A stretch of 49,503 nucleotides of DNA from Globisporangium splendens (taxonomy: Eukaryota > Oomycota > Peronosporomycetes > Pythiales > Pythiaceae): positions 1 to 49,503 of the forward strand of contig VFIW01000180.1 of the NCBI GenBank assembly GCA_006386115.1, written 5' to 3'. Positions 20,086-29,721 of the stretch are shown piece after piece (position 1 is the stretch's first letter; every line of letters starts with the position of its first letter). A model generated the notes under the pieces. It was not told the DNA's origin. It saw only the letters and a list, made by a program, of their open reading frames with translations, and did no database searches. Both the position numbers and the translations under genes were made by a program.

Positions 20086-21729
20086 TCATGTCGCGATGAG
20101 GTTCACTGAGGTGTGATGTAGTGAAGGGCGCCAGCAGTGCCTTTTTGACCGACCGTGAGCAGAACATCCCCCCAGTGCTCTGCCAAAAGCGTCTGCATCC
20201 GCTGCCCCTCTCGCCACCGTAATGGGTGCTAAGGTAAGCAGTTCTTGTTTCATGTTCGGCATGCCAATACCTCCTTCCTTCGTTGGGAGCTCTGCCTGTT
20301 CATCGGATAGCCACGCTCGCGCGTTCTTGCCTTCTCTGACGTCCCATACGAAGCGCTTGATCATCTGCTGTAGTCGCGTCACTACCGTCAGCGTCGGCCA
20401 CTCATGCCGTACTATGTACAGCGCCTTCGGGATAGCGACAGCCCTCGCTATCACGGCACATTGTGATACTGACATGGTCTTCACTCGTGCCAGCTGGAGG
20501 CTTGCGTTCAAAAACTGTTCACATTTAGCCCAATTCGCCTCGGAGTTCGAGCTTTGGCCAACTTGGATCCCGAGATACCTGCAGTGGCTATGCTTCTCCA
20601 CCGGAGCCATACCACACGTTTCCTGTAACTCGATCGTAGTCTAAGCTGCCAGAGAGAGCGCCACCGACTTGTGAACATTGACTTTGAGCCCGGAGGCGGC
20701 CCCAAACCCATCCAAAATGGCAAGTACGCGAGGAATATCGTTCGCCGTCTGGACGTATATCGTTGTATCATCAGCATATCCGCAGACTTTGACCGTTCCT
20801 GTTTCACTGTGGTCGGTGACCTGCACTCCATTCAGCTCTGGGTCCGCCTCCACTTTCTTGTACAGCAGTTCGAGTGCCAGGATGAAGAGGTGCGGGGCCA
20901 AAGGACAGCCCTGACGTATACCACATGCGACCTTTATGTGGGTAGATAGGAAGCCATTGACTTGGAAATGGGATCGCGTGTTCGCGTGTAGCGATATCAC
21001 CAACCTGACGGAGACCTCAGGGAAACCAAGGAATCTCAGCGCCTCGGCGAGGAAAGTACGATCAAGCGAGTTGTGCGACTTTGCAAAGTCAAGGAGCAGC
21101 GCGATGGCTTTGCGTAAAGCTGAGTTTGTGGTGGCTCGCTTCTGTGCAGCCAGCAACGTGTCGGTAACTGTGGATATCAAGTGCACAGGAACAAAGCCGG
21201 CCTGCATCACGTTCACTAGTCTTGGTAGCAGAGGACGGATTCGTACTGCAAAGATTCGGGCGAAGATCTTGTAATCCGAGTTCAGTAGAGCTACCGGTCT
21301 GTGCTCCAGCGGGGTGGAAGAAGTACGGCTCTTTTTAATACAATATACCGTCGCGTTCCCAAAGGAGTCGGGAAGAGCGATGCCGCGAAGCCAGAGGTTG
21401 AAGAGGTCCGTGAGAAGAGGAGTCACCTTCTCCGCGTGATCTCGGCACCAGTCGTTGCCTAGCTCATCCGGTCCTTGTGTTTTTTCTCGCTGACACTTCC
21501 ACACTGCGCACCGAGCCTCTTCTTCTGAGATCTCTGCGACGATACAACTCATGTCCAGACCCGGATCGTGGCGCGTCAGGGATGCAATGAATGCTCGAAT
21601 GAGGGCTGGATCGCACGGTGTTTGTTGCATCGTTGCCCGCCATCCGTCGCGCATGTCACCAGCAAGCTCCTTGGACCGTCTAGGGCCGTGCTGTGCCCCA
21701 CCTCCGAGATCGTAGATGGTGTTGTCCAT
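20086..21729 (-). pseudogene. LINE-3 reverse transcriptase and thumb with one in-frame TAG
   Basis: The polymerase frame has 362 codons from ATG 21727-21729 and continues upstream in frame. It holds TQGPDELGND, LLNSDYKIFARI, MQAGFVP, LLDFAKSHNSLDR (catalytic Asp kept; the usual AYD is SHN), CGIRQGCPLAPHLF and YADDTTIY. TAG at 20641-20643 then interrupts, and the same frame goes on through HCRYLGIQVG and the thumb (KRFVWDVREGKNARAW, EGGIGMPN) to 20086. Only the stop and the later frameshifts argue against function in this part. Confidence 0.85.
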
Positions 21730-21928
21730 AAACTTCGTAGTGACCCGCCTGAAGAGCGCCTTCGCCGTTCGTGCAGGGTGGTATAAATGACCCGGAAAGA
21801 GAGCTTGTCGCTTCAGGAGCTGTCACCGGGATTTGCGCGCTGCGATCTCACGCCGGATCTCGATCGCAGTTTGCTCCAATTCGGCATTTGGAGCTGTCCC
21901 TCCACTATATCGTGATTGCACGCACTGG

Positions 21929-23060
21929 TCAGTATTTTTTTTCCGTTGTCTGGTCCAGTTTCTTGTGCAGGCGGTCGGTCCTCTGTCGATAGCTTGACGT
22001 AATCTTGGCTTTTGCATCCTTTTTTGCGTTGATGTAGCCGAGTTTGAGCTGAAGCTTAGCCTGATCCCACCAGCTCGCAGTTGCCCATGCTAGCGTGTAA
22101 TCGTCCTGGTTCACTGCCTTCAGTTCTGTGAGCTGTTGGGACGCCTCGGAGAAGAAGTGTTCATCAACCTCTGCTGCCTGAGTTGATGCGTATGGTGGAA
22201 CAGGGTAGACCCTCCTCGGTTTCTTGAGTTGGATGACTCGGTCTGGTGGCGCCACGCGGATTGTTACGCCGTTGTGATCAGAATACGGAGTAGGCACAGC
22301 TTGCGCGACGGCACGCACCCAATCCGAGTGTTCTCATGAGCAATACCACCTATCGAGGCGACTGCTTGCTATCCCACCCCCGGGAGAGTGTAGATGTACG
22401 TGTGATGTCGCCTTCGAAAAGTTGGGAGATCCCTGGCGTCCTTTGCGCGCATCACTTCGTCCACAAGCACATCATCCACATTCCAGTTAGCAAGTAAACT
22501 TCGCAGTCCGGCTGAATCGTGCACCACAGCTGTCGCACCACTCGACCTCTCCACGACCCCATGCAGTGTGCAATTGAAGTCCCCCCCCCAAACAATAAGG
22601 GACCTGCATGCATGGAGATCAGGTCTTGCAAAGAGGAGAAGACTGCCTCTCTTCCTGTTTGTCAGACGGCGCGTAGCAGTTGATCACTAGCACTTGAACT
22701 CCGTGAATGTTAACGAGGACTGCCACCCAATGCGCTGTCCAGTGCTGAGGCATGAATGGGACGAGTGTTGGAATCGCAGAGTACGGATTGAGTAAAATAG
22801 CGACTCCACCCCTACGACCCGGAGCCTGGCTCCAGAGTGAGAAAACTCGTCCGTCTGTCGCATCATTAAATCCCCAGGAGCGGCTGTAATCACGCTGCAT
22901 ACGAGGCACCTCTTCCCTTAGGACGTGCGTCTCCTGGAGGAGAACGATATCCAGCGCGCCGTTTTCTTGACGCTACCGGAAGTGGGAAAACCAAGCCTCC
23001 AGACCCGCCGCGCACTTCGACATCCCCATAACGTTCTGTGTGTGGAAGCCAAAGGTGGCG
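21929..23060 (-). pseudogene. LINE-3 APE endonuclease, fragmented
   Basis: Motifs appear in order but in several frames: TQNVMGM (about 23035), LQETH, GGVAILLNPY, VINCYAPSD, GGDFNC (around a run of nine G at 22571-22579), SRLDRWY and YSDHNGV (about 22270). TAG at 22973-22975 breaks the first frame; a further stop lies between SRLDRWY and YSDH. The tail (22318-21929) is the basic helical linker to the polymerase. Confidence 0.8.
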
Positions 23061-23261
23061 TCAAACTTTGCCAGTTTGACCCGTGTGCACTTCTTCCGCG
23101 CCAGCTTCAGACGAGTCGAGTGGTCCTTGAAGTGCTCCTGTGTCTGGACTATCTATTGCTCGGCGTTTAGCGGTCGAAAGAACCCAGAAATGTGCAGCTA
23201 TTCTGTGTTTCTGGAGGCGCCTTCGTCCGTCTTCTTGGCTCCCAACCGTGGCGATCCGCCA

Positions 23262-23745
23262 GCGACTGATAAGTTGCTCTATATTGCTCGTCATGTATGG
23301 CCATCACGAGACACAGTGAAACAAGTACATCGACTTATTAAAGCCTTTGTTTGGGGGAAACGGGATGGAGTTACCAAGCGTGCATGGATGGGGGAAGAAC
23401 ACGGGGAAGCACCTAAATGTGTAGGTGGGCTCCAGATACCCAACTTTGAGGCCGAGCTCCATACCCTCAGCGCGGATGTGGTGGCACGATGGGCTGCAAA
23501 TGCTACTCCACATCAGCTATTAACAGAAGATATTCTATTAACCGCAGGGGAGAGTGCTTTCCACATTACACCGCACTGCCAGGAACCATCTACATCACGG
23601 AAAACAGGACTCGCTTTGGCTGAATGGGGTGGAGTTACTAAAGGTCCATGGTACCACGCTCACCGAAACAGAGGTACTTCGGGTCGAAGCTCTCAGTAGT
23701 GTAGCTCGAAGAGTGGATACTACAGTTCATCTTGATGTAACGTAA
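23262..23745 (+). mobile_element. LINE fragment: reverse transcriptase thumb region, plus strand
   Basis: The frame includes KLLYIARHVWPSRDTVKQVH, KAFVWGKRDGVTKRAWMGEE and GGLQIPNFEAELHTLSADVV, which align with the LINE-3 thumb (ALYIVRHEWP, KRFVWDVREGKNARAWLSDE, GGIGMPNMKQELLTLAPITV) but clearly belong to a different subfamily. Frame changes near 23600 to one reading LWLNGVELLKVHGTTLTETE. It lies head-to-head against the 5' end of LINE-3. Confidence 0.7.
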
Positions 23746-24029
23746 TATACCTCACTGAAAATTGAAATCGTATCGTGGTCAGGACTTATACATGTATGCG
23801 ACGAAGAATTCCATTGCTTAAAAATGTACCAACGCTAAAATATGTAAAACGGGGAGTGCTCAAGATCTCGTTCTTTCGTTGGCAATGCCGCCCAGTGATG
23901 TAGTAGTAGTAGTTTGCCTGGTCTTTTTCTTGGAAAAGCGGATCAAACCGTAACTCAGCTTGATCAGGACAGACCCGTAAACACTCACGCGACCCTGGCG
24001 CTGAGATACACATGGTGCTCAACGACCGC

Positions 24030-25117
24030 CAAAGATAAATTTCTGTGTGATGATGCTCGTCCTTGCTCTAGCGTAACTTAAAAAGTGAGTTTATTAAGGA
24101 AAAATACAGCTGGTTGCAGGTTCTAGTTCGTCGAAAATGACTACGTCTAGGTCTAACTACTCAACTATATGCTCGCTTGGTACTGCAGTGGACAGTCCAT
24201 CCACAGAAGTTGATGGTGACTTGAAATGCAATATCAACCTTCACTCACTCGTTTACTTACACTTGACTGCTCCTCCAATCTGGCAATTTTCCACCACGTA
24301 TTTCGCTCCATTATGACATGTGCCCCAGTCAATCTGTCCGCGACCCATTACGGCTCCTTGTACTCTCCAGTATCGCACCCATCCGCCAGACGAACCGATG
24401 CTCTCAATCATGTAACCATCGCGCCCCTTCATGATCTCGAACTGTGTCTTCTCTGCCGCGCCCCTAACGCAGTCTGGCGATGTTGACCCGATCCAACAAG
24501 CAACCTGGTTGCAAGCAGAATTTTCCCCCGTAATGTGCTTAACTAGTGCCCCAATCGCAGATACTGCAGACGATATTTGCGCGTCAACCCCGGTGTTGGT
24601 GGCGGCAGCAGCTAGAAGAAAACTCAAAATCACTTTCTTGATCATATTGGAGAGAGGTGGTTCTTGTTCCTTGGAGCTTTTGGTCTTGTGGCCTTGATGG
24701 AGTTTCCAATAATGAGACTGGAAGCGAAAGGCACGACAGTATCTGTACTGTGTATCTATCAGTGTGCGTTCTTTTGTAATCGGAGACCACAACATACAGT
24801 AGTACGAATGAATTGTGGCACGATCTGTTTTTCATATGAGATATGCGGAAAGCAATCACCGCGGAAACTTCGATAGTACCAAGTGGGTGGACATAGAAAT
24901 TGTGTATGGCAGCGCTTTCTTTCCGCAAAGTGTCGGTTTACCCCAGTTCAAACAGCAGATCCCAGTGGGTAGGAGCCCACAAAACGATGTGATATCGTTC
25001 GGACAGCAAGATGATGACGACGATTTGCACTTTGCCGATGAGGAAGCTGTCTCTACCGGCGAAAAGATTACCGTAGGATTGAGGATGCTTGGAACAGCGT
25101 ACTTGTCCCTTGCCATT
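24030..25117 (+). repeat. 1.1-kb segmental duplication carrying the secreted-protein gene (unit B)
   Basis: Partner of 12944-14046, same orientation. It ends abruptly after CCCTTGCCAT, beyond which the sequences are unrelated. Substitutions noted in the 5' flank are few, such as GGTATC/AGTATC and GATGGG/GATGAG. Confidence 0.85.
24253..24645 (-). CDS. Small secreted six-cysteine protein, diverged paralogue (copy 3)
   Basis: The 130-residue protein has the same signal peptide as copies 1 and 2. Its mature N-terminal part is replaced (ISSAVSAIGALVKHITGENSAC against GKAIAKAVGGNLFDLATEII...), and many scattered changes follow (AEKTQFEIMKGRDGYM, QGAVMGRGQIDWGTCHN, VVENCQIGGAVKCK). All six Cys and the GSSGGWVRYWRV core are kept. 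By contrast about 500 bases upstream and 200 bases downstream differ from copy 1 at only a few positions. Coding change concentrated in the mature region points to diversifying selection or a swapped segment. Confidence 0.8.
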   Translation of the reverse strand: MIKKVILSFLLAAAATNTGVDAQISSAVSAIGALVKHITGENSACNQVACWIGSTSPDCVRGAAEKTQFEIMKGRDGYMIESIGSSGGWVRYWRVQGAVMGRGQIDWGTCHNGAKYVVENCQIGGAVKCK

Positions 25118-25135
25118 CTCCATTTTTCCCAGTAG
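24836..25135 (+). CDS. Hypothetical 99-codon ORF divergent from secreted gene copy 3
   Basis: Homologue of the frame at 13766, with one residue change seen (ADEEAV for ADGEAV) and a different C-terminus (LSLAILHFSQ) because the duplication ends inside it. The right palindrome arm holds only its first part (minus strand, 14869-14696 side), where it runs into the spacer. Confidence 0.3.
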   Translation: MRYAESNHRGNFDSTKWVDIEIVYGSAFFPQSVGLPQFKQQIPVGRSPQNDVISFGQQDDDDDLHFADEEAVSTGEKITVGLRMLGTAYLSLAILHFSQ

Positions 25136-25336
25136 AGCTCAAGCGGTCCAGTTCCAGCCTCAGCGGTCCAGTTTGGACCGGCCCATCCCAGGGAGAGAAT
25201 CCCCCCTTCTTGGAGGCCCTGGGGTGGTGAGGAATGGAATGCACGATCACTATGAGCATGACTGCGGACCCTATGTCGTGGTTAATCCGCCATGAAGCAC
25301 AACTGCGACGTCCACCAGGACGCCGCACTATTACCC

Positions 25337-25495
25337 GCTGTCTGCGGCCACCATACCGCGCAGCACAAGACCCCCGCTGTCTGCGGCCACCACACCGCGC
25401 AGCACAAGACCCCCCGCTGTCTGCGGCCACCACACCGCGCAGCACAAGACCCCCCGCTGTCTGCGGCCACCATACCGCGCAGCACAAGACCCCCT
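25337..25495 (+). repeat. Minisatellite, four units of 39-40 bases
   Basis: Units start at 25337, 25376, 25416 and 25456 with GCTGTCTGCGGCCACCA and end in AGCACAAGACCCC(C). Units differ at one T/C position and in the length of the C run. No unique spacers, so it is not a CRISPR-like array. Confidence 0.95.
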
Positions 25496-25497
25496 TA

Positions 25498-25517
25498 ACA
25501 GAGCCTACCGGCTCTGT
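25498..25517. other. Perfect 8-bp stem hairpin next to the minisatellite
   Basis: ACAGAGCC TACC GGCTCTGT folds into an 8-bp stem with a 4-base loop immediately after the last minisatellite unit. Function unknown; no terminator-like T run follows. Confidence 0.5.
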
Positions 25518-26099
25518 GAATCGAGACGTGATCGAAGCATCGAAGCGCGACGTTCACAAGTGCAAGTGAGGCTGACAAAGCACAGCCAAAACGCACAACA
25601 ACGATTAAAGCCATTTACAAAATGGCACACGAAGAAACTACAAATGTCAGAAAAACTAGAAAATTACGAAAAACCTGGACGCAAGTGTGAAAATGCTTGT
25701 GTTACGGCAGGATATGATAGCTGAGAACCCACCATTTCTCTTCACCGGGAATCTTAAACTCTAAGTCCAATAGTTTCTTTATCATCATCATGCTGCTTGT
25801 AACATAGCACCGCTGCGTGGCGTGGTCCTCACACTACTCTGGGAGGGGGAGAGAGCGGCCGCTGCGCGACCGCATGGCGTGACATCGCCTCAGGCAGGCT
25901 GGACCAAGTAATGACACCAAACACACCACCGAGTCGACCAGAACCCGGCCATTGTGTGCCACATCGCGGTCTCGCTAATCCTCTCAGTCATAACTTCAAA
26001 CTTACTCAACTAATCAGCTACAGGTTCTATCAAGAGACTAGACATCCTACTCTAGAAAACTAGCGTAAAGTAGCAAAAAGAGAGGTCCAAAAATGTAAA
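25518..26099. other. Intergenic region, no gene seen
   Basis: No frame with protein-like composition and no RNA gene recognised on either strand. It lies downstream of the GTPase gene and may hold its 3' untranslated region. The COR part of that gene seems to end early, so the boundary could be a rearrangement point. Confidence 0.5.
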
Positions 26100-27870
26100 T
26101 CATTGAGCCTCTCTCACAATGCAGCTCGCGTAAGAAGCTTCCACGATTGGCTGGAGGCCGCGCAAGGGGCTACACAAGCGCGTACGGTCTCCTCTCGCGC
26201 TTCCGTTGAACACTTGACGAACAAACTCAATCAATAGCTCTGGATCGACAATCACGACGTCTTTAAGAGTACCCACGTCGAGATTTCGGTACCATAGCAA
26301 ATCTCCCAAATCGTGTAGGGTGGTCAGCATGTTCAAGCATTGAGCATCGGTCAATAGTGTCGCGATTTTATCACGAAGTCCAGCTACCAACTCATCACGC
26401 TCAATGAATAGGCTCTGAACGCGTCGTGTGGCATCCGACGTGGCTTCGCTCTGTCGAGTGATTTCCAAGAATTCCACAATCTTCGAGTAGGTATCTGGCA
26501 ATGGGAAACTGCGACCACTTCTCTCGACGACGACTCGCTGGATATCATCTTTCAGCTTCAGCACATCCTCTCGATGGACACAGCTCGCAAACACAACCGC
26601 ACGGTGATCAACATCCACAGGTTTCTCTTTGAAGTCATCCAGCACGGGTATGCGACGCTGTTTTATCGACGTCTGATTTTCATCGCCTCCAACCGGTTGT
26701 CTCTTCTCGTTCAATTCACGTCTCATGGCTTCAATGATGGTCTCAACAGCTACAAGTCTTTGTCGTAAGTCACTCCTCACTGAATCAGCATAAACAGCAT
26801 CGCGCAGCAGTTTGTCGGTCTTGGTGGCCACAAAAATAAACTCCGCGTCAGGCTGATGCGCAAATATCAGCTGAACCCACTGCAAAACCGTGTACTCCAC
26901 AAATCGGTTGACGTCCTTGAAGATGTCATCCTCTTCATCACACATAAGATCAGCTTGCATCAAAAGTCGCGTGTGCACGTCGAGATCGACAACAACAAGA
27001 AACAGCGTCCGCGCGGAGAAGAACAACGAGTGGGCCACTTGGTACATACTCTGACCAGCAAAGTCCCAGAAAGTGACATTGTGCTTGCGCTGTCTCGCTG
27101 TTCCATCGTCACTTGTGCTGCTCACGAAGTCCATCGTAAACTGATCCACACCGATTGTCCTGTCATCGCGATGAACGAGTGATGGCTCTTCGAGCGTGAT
27201 CGACTTGATGACGCTGGTTTTACCCCAACAACTTGGCCCCACGGCGCAGATCTTGCGTCGATAAATGATCTCCTTGGAGGTTTTCAGGTCATCGATGTAG
27301 GTTCGTGTGGTTTCTGCTCCAGCTTCGACGACGCTCCGAGGGATTTCTTGCAGCGGGATACCGATGGCATACTGATCGACCCAGTACTCCGTGCATAGTT
27401 GCTGTCCTGGGCCATATTCGCCTTGACACTCGTCGCACTTGGCATCCCATGTCATACCATGGGAGACGAATATGCGTAAAACATCACACTGAGAATAATG
27501 CACTGCTCGGTGCAATGCCATCATTCCATTCTACAGCAAACCCCAAAAGCCAACCATGAGTTCCCAACATCTATATCGCTTTGACACACTCAACAGCATA
27601 CATGATCTTGTGCATCAATCGCAGCACCCTTCTCGAGTAGCAACTTGACAGCATCCGTGTTTTCAGCTCCTCCAGCAGCAGCATGCAGTGGAGTTCTATC
27701 GTCCTGCGCACAGACAGCTACTCATCAGTGTCAAATATGATCACTCGCAACCACCAACACAAACACACGTACTTCACCTTCAGCGTCCACTGACGCTCCC
27801 TGCTCCAACAACTGCTTCACCACATCCACATGGCCTTCGCTGGCAGCATTGTGCAGTGGAGTACAGCGTC
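26100..27870 (-). CDS. Ankyrin-Roc-COR GTPase (ROCO-like), three modelled exons, probably truncated
   Basis: Modelled exons are 27870-27773, 27703-27602 and 27530-26100, joined by GT-AG introns 27772-27704 (69 bases) and 27601-27531 (71 bases). Each of the first two exons encodes one ankyrin repeat (TPLHNAASEGHVDVVKQLLE; TPLHAAAGGAENTDAVKLLL) and the third starts with another (MMALHRAVHYSQCDVLRIFV). In the last exon (numbering from MMALH) Roc motifs follow: GPSCWGKTS (P-loop, 96-104), TIGVDQF, WDFAGQ (153-158) and TKTD (235-238). A COR-like region follows (DPELLIEFVRQVF near the end) but is short, and no kinase or LRR is seen. The first exon appears to lack one base near 27863, and no ATG upstream fits, so the model's 5' end may be dead or incomplete. 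ROCO proteins act as regulated GTPases in signalling. Confidence 0.7.
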
Positions 27871-28206
27871 CTGCGCACAGGAGCTATGTCAGTGTCGAAC
27901 AGATCGCTCTCAACCACCAACACACGTACTTGCTCTCCCTCTGCGCCTCCAGTGAACGCCGCATCGCCGCTGCGCTGCTTGCCGCTATCTTCACGTTGAT
28001 TCTAGTTTGCTTCCATCGTGCTTGCTGCTTCCCTGGTTCACGCCACACGGATATTGTTCATGCATGAGATTCCCACTCACATTCTGTATGTTACATGAAT
28101 GTCGCCTGAACCCATCTCCGTTGCCTCGTTTGGAAGAATGAAAGTGTACTATTCAGATTATTCACTGTAGTCACCACAGTTGACCAGTTCAAAACAAAAA
28201 ACCAAA
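27871..28206. other. Possible further intron and exon remnant, then intergenic
   Basis: Minus strand 27929-27871 begins GTACGTG and ends GCGCAG like the other intron of the GTPase gene (59 bases). The preceding sequence reads FTGGAEGEQ, resembling the end of an ankyrin exon (VDAEGE) but decayed further upstream. From 28000 to 28206 nothing coding is seen; the promoter of the bZIP/START-like gene should lie here. Confidence 0.4.
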
Positions 28207-29505
28207 ATGGAAATGCAGGGACGAGAAGAGGGCGACGATAACGCCAGCACCGTGGCGGCGCTGCTGGCGGAGGTGGAGGCGCTTCTCCTGGAGATCGGCG
28301 CGGACAACGACGGCGATGAAGACAATGACGCGGCCACGACGACGACGTCGGCGAGCTCCAGCGACCCGGAGAGCGTACCGGCGACAACACCATCGACAAA
28401 GACGCAAACGACGATCAACAGTACGAGGCAGAAGAAGCCGAAGGCGAAGCGCTCGCGCAACTCGACGCGCGACCGCGAGAAGGCCGAGGCCGCGTTCCTG
28501 CGCAAGTGCGTGTCGCAGCTCGAGGCCGACGTGGCCGCGTGGTCGGAACGCCGTCGATCTCCTACGTCCCCTTCGTCGACAGCGTCCGCCACGACGGCGA
28601 TCGTGGCCGCGGCGTGGGAGAAGACGGCGGCGCGCCACGCGGCCATGCGCCACGCGGCCGAGAAGGAGAACCGCCACCTGCGAGGGCTCGTGGACAGCAA
28701 CGACCGGTTCATCGCGGCGCTGTGGCGCACGGTGCAACAGCGAGCGTCGGTCGGCGGACTCGTGCGCGCGAGACGCGTGCTCCAGTCCCGCGACGACGCA
28801 AGCGGCGTGATCGCGCGGCTGAAGCACGCCGCGCAAGCCGCGTACTCGCAGACCCACGACGTACTGGCGATGAGCGGATTAACAGAGACGTCGCTGGACC
28901 AGTACAATAGGACCCACTCGATCGACGGAGCCGTCGCCATCACGTGCGCGCAGACGCTGCCCTTTTCGACAGAGCGCGTCGCCGGCGCCGTGTGGAACAC
29001 GATGAAGACGTGGCTCACGCCTGCGTGTGCGGACCCCCAAATCGTGCTCTCTAGCTCTATGTACGCGATTGAGTTCAAACCAGTCGAGATGAGCGAATCC
29101 GTGTGTGCGGGCCGTGGTCAGTGCACCTTAACGATCGAGCATGTTGACGTCTCGATCACGTACCACGGCGTGTTCCAGCGATACGTGGAAGACAATGGTC
29201 GATCCGTGTTTGTGTGGCAAATTCTGCTCTCTGCACATCCCTGCGACGACCTGCTCTCGGATCGCCATTGCGAAGTGAGTGCAGTTTCGTGGGTTGCCGT
29301 GGATCGGATCGGTGGCACCTACGCCGCTTCGAGAATGAGCAACGTCACGCGAATTTCCGCTAGCGGACTTGATGACTCGGACACTGCTTTCCTATCCGAC
29401 AAAACCGGCCACAATCAGATAGTTGATGGGCTCATTCAGGCAAATGAAGTTTGTTTGAATGAGTTGGCGGAACACATCGACCGAGCGTTGCTGCAAGTCG
29501 CGTGA
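28207..29505 (+). CDS. bZIP-like/START-like protein (oomycete 'M96' type)
   Basis: ATG at 28207-28209 (MEMQGREEG) is the first in frame; upstream frame starts only with TTG. The product has 432 residues: an acidic Ser/Thr-rich N-terminus (1-70), a basic patch followed by a helix (KPKAKRSRNSTRDREKAEAA, about 77-96, then FLRKCVSQLEADVAAW), a second coiled segment (EKENRHLRGLV, about 152), and a C-terminal half that matches in layout the START-like domain found in oomycete proteins of this kind. Such proteins are many in oomycetes and mostly unstudied; a DNA- or lipid-binding regulator is plausible. The first breakpoint of the 4.3-kb tandem array lies at codon 309, so only residues 309-432 are repeated downstream. 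This is the sole full-length copy. Very high GC in the N-terminal half. Confidence 0.75.
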   Translation: MEMQGREEGDDNASTVAALLAEVEALLLEIGADNDGDEDNDAATTTTSASSSDPESVPATTPSTKTQTTINSTRQKKPKAKRSRNSTRDREKAEAAFLRKCVSQLEADVAAWSERRRSPTSPSSTASATTAIVAAAWEKTAARHAAMRHAAEKENRHLRGLVDSNDRFIAALWRTVQQRASVGGLVRARRVLQSRDDASGVIARLKHAAQAAYSQTHDVLAMSGLTETSLDQYNRTHSIDGAVAITCAQTLPFSTERVAGAVWNTMKTWLTPACADPQIVLSSSMYAIEFKPVEMSESVCAGRGQCTLTIEHVDVSITYHGVFQRYVEDNGRSVFVWQILLSAHPCDDLLSDRHCEVSAVSWVAVDRIGGTYAASRMSNVTRISASGLDDSDTAFLSDKTGHNQIVDGLIQANEVCLNELAEHIDRALLQVA

Positions 29506-29721
29506 AAAATTGTCGAAGGTACTACATATGTGTTGTTATACCGTTCATTTCCCCGGCTGTCTTATACATCTCGCACTGTCAGCGAGGGGGCATAAGAAAC
29601 CCGAACCGCAAAAACCAAGGAAGATTGGAATATTTTTGTTTCTGAATGCTTTTACTCGTCTGTTATCCAGTGAAAAATGAAGACGTTCAGAAAATCTCAC
29701 CCTCCTCACGATCAAACGCTC

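Larger units (their letters stand above)
17886..23260 (-). mobile_element. LINE-3: APE endonuclease, reverse transcriptase, finger and RNase H, broken
   Basis: Minus-strand order from 23260 to 17886: endonuclease, polymerase, thumb, Cys/His finger, hexanucleotide repeat, RNase H. Frame is lost at several points and at least three in-frame TAG codons occur (22973-22975, 20641-20643, 18857-18859). No ORF1 is visible, so the 5' end is truncated where another LINE fragment of opposite strand begins. The last 0.9 kb is the outer part of the right palindrome arm. Confidence 0.85.

Noticed and set aside
25337..25495. CRISPR-like array
   Set aside because: Units are directly adjacent with no unique spacers, and the context is eukaryotic; it is a minisatellite.
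25498..25517. Helitron 3' hairpin
   Set aside because: No CTRR end follows at the expected distance and no helicase/Rep coding sequence is present.
26100..27530. LRRK-type kinase downstream of Roc-COR
   Set aside because: No kinase motifs (VAIK, HRD, DFG) occur after the COR-like region on this strand.
28189..28857. Long minus-strand and alternative plus-strand frames over the bZIP/START-like gene
   Set aside because: Arg-rich low-complexity translations of a very GC-rich coding segment; only the 28207-29505 frame has ordered protein features.
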